From Pseudomonas sp. JQ170C (GTDB lineage Bacteria; Pseudomonadota; Gammaproteobacteria; Pseudomonadales; Pseudomonadaceae): DNA of 64,000 bases. Where the stretch lies: NCBI RefSeq assembly GCF_035581345.1, contig NZ_CP141608.1, positions 124,001-188,000 on the forward strand, given 5' to 3'. The notes under the pieces are model-generated. The model saw only the letters and a list, made by a program, of their open reading frames with translations, did no database searches and was not told where the DNA came from. How positions within the stretch are numbered: the first letter of the stretch is position 1; every line of letters starts with the position of its first letter. The translations under genes and the position numbers were made by a program. This document shows, one piece after another, positions 45,946-54,916 of the stretch.

Positions 45946-47172
45946 CTAGTCGCAGTTGGCGGTGCTGGACACATCCTGGCTGGCCCCTTCCAGGGCCACC
46001 GCCAATTGCGACGCATTGTTTGCCGAGTAGACGCGACCACCGGTGCTGTCGGCGATGCAGTCGGCCAGGCTGTTGTTGCTGATGTTGATCAGGTTGACCT
46101 TCAGCCGGGGTTGGTCGCGGGCGATGTCTTGCGCCACTTCGCAGACGTTGCGGCCGCAGCCGTCTGCGCCGTCGACGAACATCACGATCACGCCGTCGCG
46201 TTCGCGACCGTCCATGCTGCGCGCGGCCGCCTCAAGGCTGGCGCTCAGTGCGGTGCCATCGTTGGCCACCAGCCCCTGGATGCCCTGGATCAGCGCCGGT
46301 CGTTGGGCAAGGTTGAACACGCCATGGTCCACCGGCGTGCGACAGCCATCGAAGGTCACGATGCGCATGTCGATGGCCGGGTGCAGGTCATTGACCATTT
46401 GCGTCAGCGACTGCTTGGCCACGTCCATGCGCAGCGGCGCCTGGGTGATGCGGGCCAGGCGCTCAAGGTCCGGTGCAGGGTTGTCCTGGTTCTCGAAGAA
46501 CCATTTTTCGTCCTCCAGCGTGGCATCGACGCTCAGTTGCATGGAGCCCGAGGTATCCAGCACCACCGACAACTGCGGTGGCTGCACCTGGGGATCCTTG
46601 ACGCAGGCAAAGGGCTTTGCCGGTTCGCTGTGGAACCAGCGTTGCAGGTAGGGCCAGCCAAACCACAGCGCCGCCAGCAGTGCCAGTAGCGCCAGCAGCG
46701 GTAGCAGGAACCACGGCAGCCAGATCCATGTGCGGCGGCGAGTCCTGGCCACAGGCCTGGGCGCTGGCGGCGGCGCCACGGCCGCAGGTTCGCCCCAGCG
46801 CACCAGCAGCGGGTAGCCGTTGACGCTGTAGAGGTTGTTCAGGTCTGCCGGGCCGATCAGGCGACGCAAGGCCGAGGCGTCGCTGGCCTGGCCGCGACTT
46901 TCCAGCTCGCTGGCCAGTTGGCGCAGGGCATCCTGGCGCTGCTCGTAAAGGCTCAGCAACGCCGCTTGCTGTTCGGCGCCAAGCTCGCCATATAACCGCG
47001 GCTGCCCCTCAAGCGCTGTCCACCATTCCCGGGCGCCGTCCTTGCCCGCGCGCGGCAGGGCAAACAACTGGGCAACGCTGGGGGGAAAGTGCTTGGTGAT
47101 GATCGCGACTGTCTGTACGAGCGCGGCCAGGCCGTCGTGGTCCGGCCCGGCATCACGGGTAACCCGTTGCAT
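45946..47172 (-). CDS. Single-pass membrane VWA-domain protein, copy 2 of a tandem pair
   Basis: Protein of 408 aa with the same plan as copy 1. The cytoplasmic part ends LNNLYSVNGYPLLVRWGE, followed by a short Pro-rich linker, a membrane helix (WIWLPWFLLPLLALLALLAA) and a periplasmic VWA with VVLDTSGSMQ. The stretches TFDGCRTPVDHGVF and FVDGADGCGRNVC match copy 1. The tandem arrangement (12-bp gap) and shared cysteine pattern show gene duplication followed by divergence in linker length. CAGGA precedes the ATG at good spacing. Confidence 0.85.
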   Translation of the reverse strand: MQRVTRDAGPDHDGLAALVQTVAIITKHFPPSVAQLFALPRAGKDGAREWWTALEGQPRLYGELGAEQQAALLSLYEQRQDALRQLASELESRGQASDASALRRLIGPADLNNLYSVNGYPLLVRWGEPAAVAPPPAPRPVARTRRRTWIWLPWFLLPLLALLALLAALWFGWPYLQRWFHSEPAKPFACVKDPQVQPPQLSVVLDTSGSMQLSVDATLEDEKWFFENQDNPAPDLERLARITQAPLRMDVAKQSLTQMVNDLHPAIDMRIVTFDGCRTPVDHGVFNLAQRPALIQGIQGLVANDGTALSASLEAAARSMDGRERDGVIVMFVDGADGCGRNVCEVAQDIARDQPRLKVNLINISNNSLADCIADSTGGRVYSANNASQLAVALEGASQDVSSTANCD

Positions 47173-47219
47173 GGTGATGTCCTGAAAAAAGATCGGCAGC
47201 CGAAGCTGCCGAGGAGGGC

Positions 47220-47723
47220 TTACTCGTAACCCAGGCTCAACTGCAGGCGACTGACCTGCTGCTGCAGCGCCTTGAGTTGCTGCTTGCGGGCTTCAACCTG
47301 CGCGTTGCTGGCATTGTTCGCCGGTGCGCGCTGGGTAGACTTGAGCTGTTGTTCCAGCCCGGCAATCTGCTGCTGCACATCGCCCTTGTTGGCGTGCCGG
47401 GCCTTGAGCGTGCTCAGCAAGCCGTTGAGCGACTTCTCCAGGCTGGCCTGCTGGCGCTGCTGGGTGGCCAGGTCCTGGCGCGTGGATGCCTGCAGGGCGC
47501 TGAGCTCGTCGAACACCTGGTTGAACTGGCGGTTCTGCTCGCGGGCGGCGACCAGCTCCTGTTCACTGTTGTGCACCTGCTCGGCATAGCCGCCGCCATA
47601 GTCGCAGTTGAGCTTGCTGACCAGGCTGGCGCTGCTGTCGGAGGCGTTGCACTGCGAGGCGGTGGTGGTGCAGCCGGCCAGGGTCGTCAGCACCAGGGCG
47701 CAAAGGCCAATTCGTACGAACAT
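47220..47723 (-). CDS. Coiled-coil lipoprotein (167 aa)
   Basis: Predicted lipoprotein: signal MFVRIGLCALVLTTLAGC with lipobox LAGC, then a Cys-containing head (SQCNASDSSASLVSKLNCDY) and long heptad-rich helices (QQQIAGLEQQLKSTQRAPAN). No enzyme motif. Its stop-to-start gap to the other coiled-coil lipoprotein is 9 bp. The family is not recognised; probably a periplasmic spacer or scaffold of the cluster's complex. Confidence 0.78.
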   Translation of the reverse strand: MFVRIGLCALVLTTLAGCTTTASQCNASDSSASLVSKLNCDYGGGYAEQVHNSEQELVAAREQNRQFNQVFDELSALQASTRQDLATQQRQQASLEKSLNGLLSTLKARHANKGDVQQQIAGLEQQLKSTQRAPANNASNAQVEARKQQLKALQQQVSRLQLSLGYE

Positions 47724-47732
47724 GGAATGTCC

Positions 47733-48473
47733 TCAGCCCAGGGTAATTGCCGAGCGCTGGCTGTAGAGGCCGTCGACCTCCTGCTGCAGCGACGCGACCT
47801 TGTTGTTCATCTTGGCAATCTCGGCCTCGACCTTCTGTACCTCAACCTGGCTGGAGCCGCTGCTGCGCTCGGCCTGGGCAACCTTCTCGAACTCGGTGAC
47901 GCGAGACTGCATGTTGCTCAGGTCTTTGCGCATCAAGGTGATGTTCTTGTCGATATTGGCGATGTCCTGCTGGGCCTTGGCCTTGTCCACCGACTTGGCT
48001 TTGATGGCGCGCTGGATGTCGGCGATCTGTTGTTTGTCGTCGTTGATCACCCGCTGCAGGGTGTTGGTGCGCTCGGCGACCTTGGCGGTCTCTTTCTGCA
48101 CGTCGGCGGTCATGACGTTGAGGCGCTGGGTGGTGTCGGCGTACTTGGCGCGACGGTCATCCAGGTAGTAGTTGGCGCCCATGGCCACGCCACAGGCGGC
48201 CAGGCCGGCTGCGGCCGCACAGGCCACCTTGTTGCCCGCGTCGGACAGCGTGCAGATGAGGATGCCGCCGGCGGCGGCAACGGCGCAGGCCTGGTAGCCC
48301 GAGGCGCTGAAGAACTTGGCGTCGGTGCTATCGGTGAGGCGCGGGTCAGCGGTGCCTGGCGTGCTGTCGGTCGCAAACGGGCTACCGGTGCTGGCGCAAC
48401 CGCTCAACACCAGGCTCACCGCCATCATCAGACCGATCCACACCCGGGTAATACCTGGCTTGTTCATGTTCAT
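47733..48473 (-). CDS. Coiled-coil lipoprotein with glycine-rich hydrophobic segment (246 aa)
   Basis: Lipoprotein signal ending SLVLSGC, followed by an Ala/Gly/Cys-rich hydrophobic stretch (ACAAAAGLAACGVAMGANYY) and then about 140 residues of strongly charged coiled coil (KAKAQQDIANIDKNITLMRK). The hydrophobic stretch could insert in a membrane or act as a glycine zipper. The gene lies 25 bp after the formylglycine-enzyme-like gene. Function unknown; it forms a pair with the next lipoprotein. Confidence 0.78.
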   Translation of the reverse strand: MNMNKPGITRVWIGLMMAVSLVLSGCASTGSPFATDSTPGTADPRLTDSTDAKFFSASGYQACAVAAAGGILICTLSDAGNKVACAAAAGLAACGVAMGANYYLDDRRAKYADTTQRLNVMTADVQKETAKVAERTNTLQRVINDDKQQIADIQRAIKAKSVDKAKAQQDIANIDKNITLMRKDLSNMQSRVTEFEKVAQAERSSGSSQVEVQKVEAEIAKMNNKVASLQQEVDGLYSQRSAITLG

Positions 48474-48498
48474 GTTCGCTTCCTTGTTCGCTGTGGTT

Positions 48499-50049
48499 TC
48501 AATGGGTCACGGCCTTGCAGCTGTTGAGCCAGGCGTTGATGTCGATTTTCTGGGTCTTGAGGAACGCCGCCTGGTTGGCCCAGTGGGTCTTCAGATAAGG
48601 CGTCAGCTCGCTGAGGTTCTTGTTGGCGCTCAGCACCCCTTCGAGTACCGGAACCTGAGCCTCCAGCAGGGACTGGCCATAGAGCGATCCGGCGTCCACC
48701 AGGGAGCTTGCGTAGTAGCGGCTGAGCTTGTGCAGGCGGTCGCCTTGTTCGTCCAGCTTGGTCTTGCGCATGCCGCAGGTCGGGTCTTCTTCACCGGCCT
48801 TGCAGTTGGCGGCGTAGTTCTTTTGCAGGAAATCCAGGTACTGGCCGTCATCGAGCATCTTGGTGCAGAGGAAGGCGCCCAGGTTGAGGCTGGCGCGGAT
48901 CGCCTGATCACGGGCTTCCTGCTGTTGCTGGTTGCTGGCGCGCAGCTGGTTTTCCACTGTCTTGAGCTGATCCTTCAGGCCCTGGTCCTCGACGCTGGAG
49001 GCCAGGTCCTCCAGGGCTTTGACGGTGCCTTTGTCTTTCGGGTTGCTCGACGGCTGATCGTTGCCCAGCGTGCTCCAGCTCTTCTCGATGCTGTTGACCC
49101 GCTCGCGGGAGGTCAGCGTCGGCGACACCAGCGCCAGTCGCAGGCCATTGGTTTTTTTGCTCACCGGGCCCTGGTCGTTGTAGTAGGGCTCTTCCTGGCG
49201 CAGGGCCGTGCGCAACTGGCCTTCGGCGGTCAGGTAGTTGCCACCGCGCACCACATAACCGCCGGCCTGGCCGTGCTGGCGGTCCAGTTTGTTCAGGCGG
49301 AAGGGCTCGAACATCATCTCGCTGGCGTTGCCGAGCATGTCGTGCAGGCCCAATGGGTTGGGCTTGAGCAGGCCGCTGAGCTGCAACTTGCCATTGGCCG
49401 ATTGGGCACCGGCGAACCATTCGTAGGCGTTCAAGCCCTCGGGCATCGGGTAGCGACCGTCGCGGAATTCGGCGGTGCTGACCTGCAGGCCGCCACGGGC
49501 GGCGAACTCCCATTCGGTCTCGGTGGGCAGGCGCAGAAAGCCGTGGGCGCCGTCTTCGCTGGGCAGCTTGGCGGCGGCATTGGCACGCAGCCAGCGGTTG
49601 TATTTGTCGGCGGCCTGCAGGGCATCCAGCCAACTGATCGACACCACCGGCAGGCGCAGTTTGTTGGACGGAGCAGGGCAGCTTTCGTCCATCAGCGCCT
49701 TGTATTGCAGCTGGGTCATCTCGTACTTGGCCATCAAGTAATAACGAGACTTGTCGCTCTTGGCGCTGGTGAAGCTGCCGGCGATAAAGGCCGGTCGGGT
49801 CTGCTCCACGTAGCCGAACTCGGCGCTGTCCTGGCCGATGTTGATCGGGTAGTCATCCAGGGGGCCGGCCAGGGGGATCAATACCTTGCGAAACACCATC
49901 GCGCCTTCGCAGGGCATTGGCAGCACCACATCATCGGCTTCGGGCATCGGGTTGAAGTGTTTGTCTTCCCAGGCCGCGGCCGAAGCGTTGAGCAGGTAGC
50001 CGAAACCAAGGGGAACAAACAGAAGACGGCAGCAGGCTTTAAAGCTCAC
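48499..50049 (-). CDS. Exported SUMF1/formylglycine-enzyme-like protein lacking the active cysteines
   Basis: Protein of 516 aa. The start is GTG 50049, with GGAG 7 nt upstream and an 11-nt overlap with the permease gene. A signal peptide is followed by an FGE-sulfatase (SUMF1) domain with its hallmarks: YEMTQLQYKALMDE, PVVSISWLDAL, RLPTETEWEFAARGG and GLHDMLGNASEM. The final block reads YVVRGGNYLTAEGQLRTALR, where true formylglycine enzymes have two catalytic cysteines (RGGSW..C....CR). Both are absent, so oxidase activity is unlikely and a binding role is more probable. The C-terminal 200 residues are helical with four Cys. No sulfatase gene is nearby. Confidence 0.85.
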   Translation of the reverse strand: MSFKACCRLLFVPLGFGYLLNASAAAWEDKHFNPMPEADDVVLPMPCEGAMVFRKVLIPLAGPLDDYPINIGQDSAEFGYVEQTRPAFIAGSFTSAKSDKSRYYLMAKYEMTQLQYKALMDESCPAPSNKLRLPVVSISWLDALQAADKYNRWLRANAAAKLPSEDGAHGFLRLPTETEWEFAARGGLQVSTAEFRDGRYPMPEGLNAYEWFAGAQSANGKLQLSGLLKPNPLGLHDMLGNASEMMFEPFRLNKLDRQHGQAGGYVVRGGNYLTAEGQLRTALRQEEPYYNDQGPVSKKTNGLRLALVSPTLTSRERVNSIEKSWSTLGNDQPSSNPKDKGTVKALEDLASSVEDQGLKDQLKTVENQLRASNQQQQEARDQAIRASLNLGAFLCTKMLDDGQYLDFLQKNYAANCKAGEEDPTCGMRKTKLDEQGDRLHKLSRYYASSLVDAGSLYGQSLLEAQVPVLEGVLSANKNLSELTPYLKTHWANQAAFLKTQKIDINAWLNSCKAVTH

Positions 50050-51262
50050 GCAAACTCTCCGCAGGTTGAATGCTGATGGCTCGCAGGGCACCGATCAAGG
50101 CGACCAGGGCTGCGACCAGAAAGGCCAGGAGCAAGGCCACCAGGCCATGCCAGACCGTGATATGACAAACGAACGTGCCGGTAGCCTGGCTGCTGCCCAG
50201 CAGCTGGTCGAACAGCAGGCTGCCGACGAAGTAGCTGCCCAACCCGCCCAGGTAGCCGACGACACTGAGCAGCAGCGCCTGCAGCACCACATAACCGGCC
50301 ACCGCGGCGCTGCCAAACCCCAGCAGGCGCAGCACCGCGAGGTTGCGCCGCTTGCGGTCGATGTTGGCCAGGAAGGCCCCCACCAGCGAGGCGATGCAAC
50401 CGATCAGGGCCGCCCCGGCAATGACCCCGAAGATCAGCCCCAGTACATGGTTGATCGCCTTGACGCTGTCGATCTCCGCCAGGCGGCTGCTGGTTTCAAT
50501 GCGTTGCCCGTTGAGCCAGCGCTCCAGCGGCTCGACGCTGTCGATATCGCGTGTATACAGGCGGGCGCGGGCATAACCCAGCTTCACGCCATCCATGGGT
50601 TTGCCGGTGATGCCGCCAAGCCCCGCGACCTGATAGCCATCGCGGTAATACTCAAGGTCCAGCAGCAGTTCGGGGCTGACGAATGCCGCAGGACGGGCAA
50701 AGCGCGCCGGCTCCAGTACCGCGAGCACCTGCAAGGTACGCTCACCGCGCTCATTGATGCCGTCCAGACGCCGCGCAACGCGCAGGCGCACGCTGTCGCC
50801 AGCCTTGGCCGACAGGCGCTCGGCGGCGCGGGCACTGAGAATCACCTGGCCACCCTCCAGCGCACTCAAGGGCGATTTGAGCAATGGATCGTTGGCCTGG
50901 GTGGGGATGACCTCGACGTTATCGACGAAGCGGCCGCGTTCGCCGAGCAGATCGGCCTGGGTGTTGAGCGAGCGGGTCTGGCCAATGGCGAAGGCCACTT
51001 CCGGCCGCTGTCGCACCTGTTCCAGCCAGTCACGGTCGTAGTGGCCGCTGCTGAGCATCTTGATTTCCAGATTGCGCGGATCGCTCAGCAGCTCTTCTTG
51101 CAGTTGGCTCACCACTCCGTGCTTGAGTCCGAACAACAGCAGCAACGGGGCGATCACCGCCACCAACGAGGCGGCCATGCACAAGGTGACTTTCCGGTCG
51201 TGCCAGAGGTCGGCCAGTGACAGCCGGACCAAGAGGCCGAGGCGCTTATGCCAGGGGTTCAA
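50039..51262 (-). CDS. FtsX/MacB-like ABC transporter permease
   Basis: Inner-membrane protein of 407 aa with the MacB/LolC plan. There is an N-terminal helix (LCMAASLVAVIAPLLLLFGL), a periplasmic domain of about 220 residues, and three C-terminal helices beginning VLGLIFGVIAGAALIGCIAS with the coupling motif KRRNLAVLRLLGFGSAAVAG. It ends ALRAISIQPAESLREL, typical of FtsX-fold permeases. The start is TTG 51262, overlapping the ATPase gene by 17 nt and preceded by AAGGAG. Such transporters are mechanotransmitters that act on periplasmic partners rather than classical pumps. No MacA-type adaptor gene is present. Confidence 0.88.
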   Translation of the reverse strand: MNPWHKRLGLLVRLSLADLWHDRKVTLCMAASLVAVIAPLLLLFGLKHGVVSQLQEELLSDPRNLEIKMLSSGHYDRDWLEQVRQRPEVAFAIGQTRSLNTQADLLGERGRFVDNVEVIPTQANDPLLKSPLSALEGGQVILSARAAERLSAKAGDSVRLRVARRLDGINERGERTLQVLAVLEPARFARPAAFVSPELLLDLEYYRDGYQVAGLGGITGKPMDGVKLGYARARLYTRDIDSVEPLERWLNGQRIETSSRLAEIDSVKAINHVLGLIFGVIAGAALIGCIASLVGAFLANIDRKRRNLAVLRLLGFGSAAVAGYVVLQALLLSVVGYLGGLGSYFVGSLLFDQLLGSSQATGTFVCHITVWHGLVALLLAFLVAALVALIGALRAISIQPAESLREL

Positions 51263-51944
51263 AGCGCGTCTCTCCTTCGCCGTTGACCGCCACCAGGCGC
51301 GGTAGGCCGAACTGCTCGATCAAGGGCCAGTCGTGCGACACCACCAGGGCACTGAGGCCCAGCTCGCTGACCAGGTTGAGTAGCAGCTCGAACAGGCGCC
51401 GGGCGTTGTTCGGGTCCAGGGCCGCGGTGGGTTCGTCGGCCAGGAGCAGGCGTGGCTCGTGGGCGATTGCCCGTACGCAGGCCACCCGCTGGCGCTCACC
51501 GATGGACAGGGCCTGGGGCAGCTTGTCGAGCAACGGCCCCAGGCGCAGCGCCTCGACGGCCTTGTCGACCGCCTGGCTGTGATGGCTGAGCCCGAGCATG
51601 CGCCGTGGCAACTGGATGTTGTCGCGTACATTCAGAAACGGCAGCAGGCCGCCGTTCTGCAGCACGAAACCCAATTGCTGCGAGCGCACGGCGGCAAGCT
51701 CAGGTTGCCGGTCTTCGGCCAGCAACCGGCCGACGTCCAGTGCCTGTGGGCCCAGGTGGTAGCGGCCCAGAGACTGCGGCGCCAGCAGCAGGCCGATGGC
51801 TTCGAGCAGGGTGCTCTTGCCGCAGCCGCTTTCGCCGGTGATCGCGCAGATTTCACCCTGGCGCAGCTTGAGCGCGTCGAGCCTCACCCGGTGGGCGTGC
51901 GGGCCTTGCCCGCGCACCACCAGCAGTCCTTTGATATCGAGCAT
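51246..51944 (-). CDS. MacB/LolD-like ABC transporter ATP-binding protein
   Basis: ATPase of 232 aa. Walker A GESGCGKSTL, Q-loop GFVLQNGGLLPFLNV, signature LSIGERQRVA (LSGGQ altered to LSIGE), Walker B LLLADEPTAALD and H-loop VVSHD are all visible. It pairs with the overlapping FtsX-like permease. It starts 5 bp after the VWA gene's stop, within the minus-strand operon. Confidence 0.9.
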   Translation of the reverse strand: MLDIKGLLVVRGQGPHAHRVRLDALKLRQGEICAITGESGCGKSTLLEAIGLLLAPQSLGRYHLGPQALDVGRLLAEDRQPELAAVRSQQLGFVLQNGGLLPFLNVRDNIQLPRRMLGLSHHSQAVDKAVEALRLGPLLDKLPQALSIGERQRVACVRAIAHEPRLLLADEPTAALDPNNARRLFELLLNLVSELGLSALVVSHDWPLIEQFGLPRLVAVNGEGETRFEPLA

Positions 51945-51949
51945 GGGGC

Positions 51950-53908
51950 TCAGGGCATCATTTCAAGCGGAACGGGGTAGACGTTATCGCGGCTGTCGCT
52001 ACCGGGTGCCAGGGCAACCCAGCGGTCCACATCGGCGTTGTAACGCTGGTAGTGGCGCAGCTTGGTGCTCAGGTTGCGGATGAATTTTTCCTGGGCCAGG
52101 CCGTCCAGGCCTTTCCAGGTTTCTTCATCCAGGTTGAGCACTTCGCTCTGGTACGGCAGGTCTTCCAGGTACTCGCCCAGCACGCCCAGGTCGGCCACGC
52201 GGGTGGTCGAGCCTTGCTTGAGCTGGTTGGGGTCGGCGCCCATGGTCGCGGCCACCGAGCGCAGGCGGGTGAACATTTCGCTCGGCGAGATCATGCCTTC
52301 GTTGGCGGCGTCGACGATCTGCTTGAGCACATCGCTCAAATCGCTGAGCTGGGCCTTGGTCAGCAGCACCCGCACATCGGTGGTCGGCAGGTTCTGCTTG
52401 ATCAGGTCACGGTCGCTGATCCAGGCCTGGAACACCGGTGGTGCCTGGGTGCCAGTGGTCTTGCCGAGGTAAGCCAACTGCATGGCGTGGCCGATCAGGG
52501 CGGCGTCTTCGAGCATCTTCTGCTCGGCAGGGTCAGCTTTGGCGTTGGTGGCGCTGCCGATGGCGTCTTCTCCCAGGTAGGCCGACTTCACCTGCTGGGT
52601 GATGGCGGCTGCCAGGCCATCGACCTTGCGGCCAAAGGCTTCGACATCGCCGGCATTGACCGGGTAGTAGAGCGAGGTGTTGGTGCCCGGGTAGTTCGAC
52701 AGGGTCCGGTACTGGGCCTCGGCGCTGCTGTGGTTCTTCATGCCGCTCGGCGTTTTCAGGTGCAGGGTGTAGAGGGCGACGCCAGGGTTGCTGGCTTCGA
52801 TCTTCACCTGCTCGGCGCCAAGGCCGGTGCCCGACAGCTTGTCGGTGCCGTCGATGGCCCCGGCGTCGGTGATGAGCACCACATAGCGGGCGCCAAACTG
52901 GCTCCAGTCGACCTTGTCCACCGCGTGCATCACACCGGCATAGGCGTCTTCATCGAAGGTTTTACTCGAGACCTTGGCCTGCTTGAGGTCGGCGACCTTG
53001 GCCATGAAGTCGGCACCGTCCTTCACGGTGTTCGGGTCGGCGTACATCTTGCTCACGTACTCAAGCCCCGGCACGGCCGTGGTGCTGGAGCGATAGGCGA
53101 CCAGGCCGAACTTGACCTGCTTGCCCAGGTTTTCCTTCTCGATCTGCGTGTACACCCGCTTGATCGCTTCGCGGGTGCGATCAATGTACGGGTCCATGGA
53201 AATGGTCGAGTCGATGACGAATACAACGGCTGCGCTGAAGGCCTTCATCTGCGTCTTGGCGGCAACCGCGGCGTTGGCGGCCGGTGCGCTGCTGGCCGCA
53301 TCGGCCTTGCTCACCGAAGCGACGTTGAGAATGCGGGTGCGGAAGCCTTCCTCGGTCATCACCTCTTCGCCACTGAGCACCGGCAGCAAGTAGAAGTTCT
53401 TTTGCAGGTCGACGAAGTACTCCGGCTCCTGGGCCAGCACGCCGGGCGCATCGATGCCCTGCTTGAGCTTGGCCCGCAACGGGGCGACCTGGCTGACCGG
53501 GTCCGGGGCATCGAGAATCCCCTCCAGCTGGCTGCGTTCCTTGAAGAACATCAGGCGGTCGCGATTGGCCGGGTTGGTGAACGCCAGGGTCAACTGCATC
53601 TTCCATTCGACGGTGCAGTCGCCCGGCAACCAGCCGATGCTCTTGCCCTGGGTGTCCGGCCCGACCCGCAGCCACTCTTGCGTGCCTACGGTGCTGCGCT
53701 CGTAAACGTAGAAGCGGCTGAAGGCCGGTTGGGCCGTGCCGGCCGCATCGCCAGCGGCGCTACCGAGCTTGCAGCTGGGGGTGGTCAGTACGCGCTGGAA
53801 CAGGGTTTTCTTGCCCGCTTGCAGCAACGGCTGGTCGGCCGCCTGCACTGCCGGGCTCAGGCTCATGGCCAACAGGGCAGCGGCCAGGCCGCGCAGTGGC
53901 AGGCTCAT
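51950..53908 (-). CDS. Periplasmic VWA protein with N-terminal SH3-like segment
   Basis: Exported protein of 652 aa with signal peptide MSLPLRGLAAALLAMSLSPA ending VQA. Residues 60-105 resemble a bacterial SH3 module (EWLRVGPDTQGKSIGWLPGD). A VWA domain follows from about 225, with MIDAS variant VIDSTISMD and a later LITDAGAIDGT. The C-terminal 200 residues are helical (KQNLPTTDVRVLLTKAQLSD). Its start overlaps the upstream gene's stop (ATGA). I recall serine/threonine-kinase-linked VWA proteins with similar layout, but no kinase domain is present here. Probable periplasmic component of the srf-like complex. Confidence 0.82.
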   Translation of the reverse strand: MSLPLRGLAAALLAMSLSPAVQAADQPLLQAGKKTLFQRVLTTPSCKLGSAAGDAAGTAQPAFSRFYVYERSTVGTQEWLRVGPDTQGKSIGWLPGDCTVEWKMQLTLAFTNPANRDRLMFFKERSQLEGILDAPDPVSQVAPLRAKLKQGIDAPGVLAQEPEYFVDLQKNFYLLPVLSGEEVMTEEGFRTRILNVASVSKADAASSAPAANAAVAAKTQMKAFSAAVVFVIDSTISMDPYIDRTREAIKRVYTQIEKENLGKQVKFGLVAYRSSTTAVPGLEYVSKMYADPNTVKDGADFMAKVADLKQAKVSSKTFDEDAYAGVMHAVDKVDWSQFGARYVVLITDAGAIDGTDKLSGTGLGAEQVKIEASNPGVALYTLHLKTPSGMKNHSSAEAQYRTLSNYPGTNTSLYYPVNAGDVEAFGRKVDGLAAAITQQVKSAYLGEDAIGSATNAKADPAEQKMLEDAALIGHAMQLAYLGKTTGTQAPPVFQAWISDRDLIKQNLPTTDVRVLLTKAQLSDLSDVLKQIVDAANEGMISPSEMFTRLRSVAATMGADPNQLKQGSTTRVADLGVLGEYLEDLPYQSEVLNLDEETWKGLDGLAQEKFIRNLSTKLRHYQRYNADVDRWVALAPGSDSRDNVYPVPLEMMP

Positions 53909-54912
53909 GGCTTGAGCTCCTCGAAGCGTTGCTTGGCTTCGGCGTTGTTCGGGTCGAAGCCGAGGATGGTTTCATACCAGTACGCAGCGGTGGCGTTGTC
54001 GGGTGCCTTGAAGCACTCGCTTGCCTGGTGATACTTGGGGTCGTACTCGCGGGCATAGGCGCTGGCGATCTCGATGTCACCCCCTTGCGCACGGTTGGCG
54101 TACAAGCGCTGGGCGACCGCACAGTGATTGTTGGCCTTGGCCAGGTTGATCACCTCCAGCAGTGCGGCGCTGCCCGGTGCCTTCTGGATGCACGCTTGGA
54201 CGAAGGCCAGTTCAGGTTGGCTCTGCATGCTTTCCAGCGTGCAGGGCTGGGCATCGGGTGTCGGGGCAGGTGAGGGCGTAGGCACTGGCAGCGTGGGTTC
54301 ATCGACCATTGCCGGCTTTTGCAGGAACCACCAGAGGCCGGCGGTGATGATCAGGGCCAGCAGGGGCAGCAGCCACACCAGGCGGTTGATCTTTTTCGCT
54401 GCGACCGGGGCGGGCGCCTGGGGCGGCTCGGGCGCGGGCTCCGGCTGGGCGGGTGCTTCGACGACCGGTGCCAGCGGCTTGGCCTCGACCACAGGTTCGG
54501 GTGCGCGCGTCGGCGCGGGCGCCGGTACTGGCTCGGGCGCTTTTACGCCGGTCCAGGCAATCGACGACACCAGCTGCTTGTCCAGGCGCAGCATGGTCGC
54601 TTCACGCAGGTCCAGCACCTGGCTGTTCAGCTCGAAGCGAAAGTTGGCGCTGCCGCTGGCCGCCAGCAACGGATCGATCAGCTCCGGGCCGACCTGAACC
54701 TGAAGGGCGCCGTCCACCGCGGCCAGGCCCGACAGCGGGAAGCCGTGGGCCACATTGCTCCATTGTTTTCCTGGCTGCAGGAAATCGCGGGTCTGGCTGC
54801 TTTGCACCGAGTACGCCAGGCCTTCGCTGGCGTCTTCCCAGCCACTGATCCGCAACCACCCCTGCCCAGGGGTGTTTTCGCTCAACGGCAGCACATCAAC
54901 TCTGATACCCAT
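53905..54912 (-). CDS. Single-pass membrane protein with Pro-rich linker and TPR-like periplasmic tail
   Basis: Protein of 335 aa. A cytoplasmic beta-rich N-terminus (MGIRVDVLPLSENTPGQGWL) precedes a Pro/Ala/Glu-rich linker, one membrane helix (LVWLLPLLALIITAGLWWFL), a second Pro-rich spacer and a tetratricopeptide-like C-terminus (ATAAYWYETILGFDPNNAEA). It contains Cys pairs in PCTLESMQ and VQACIQKA. The ATG at 54912 lies 4 bp after the srfC-like stop; an ATG at 54930 is the alternative. The topology matches the SrfA-like and VWA membrane proteins of the cluster. Confidence 0.82.
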   Translation of the reverse strand: MGIRVDVLPLSENTPGQGWLRISGWEDASEGLAYSVQSSQTRDFLQPGKQWSNVAHGFPLSGLAAVDGALQVQVGPELIDPLLAASGSANFRFELNSQVLDLREATMLRLDKQLVSSIAWTGVKAPEPVPAPAPTRAPEPVVEAKPLAPVVEAPAQPEPAPEPPQAPAPVAAKKINRLVWLLPLLALIITAGLWWFLQKPAMVDEPTLPVPTPSPAPTPDAQPCTLESMQSQPELAFVQACIQKAPGSAALLEVINLAKANNHCAVAQRLYANRAQGGDIEIASAYAREYDPKYHQASECFKAPDNATAAYWYETILGFDPNNAEAKQRFEELKP

Positions 54913-54916
54913 GCAA

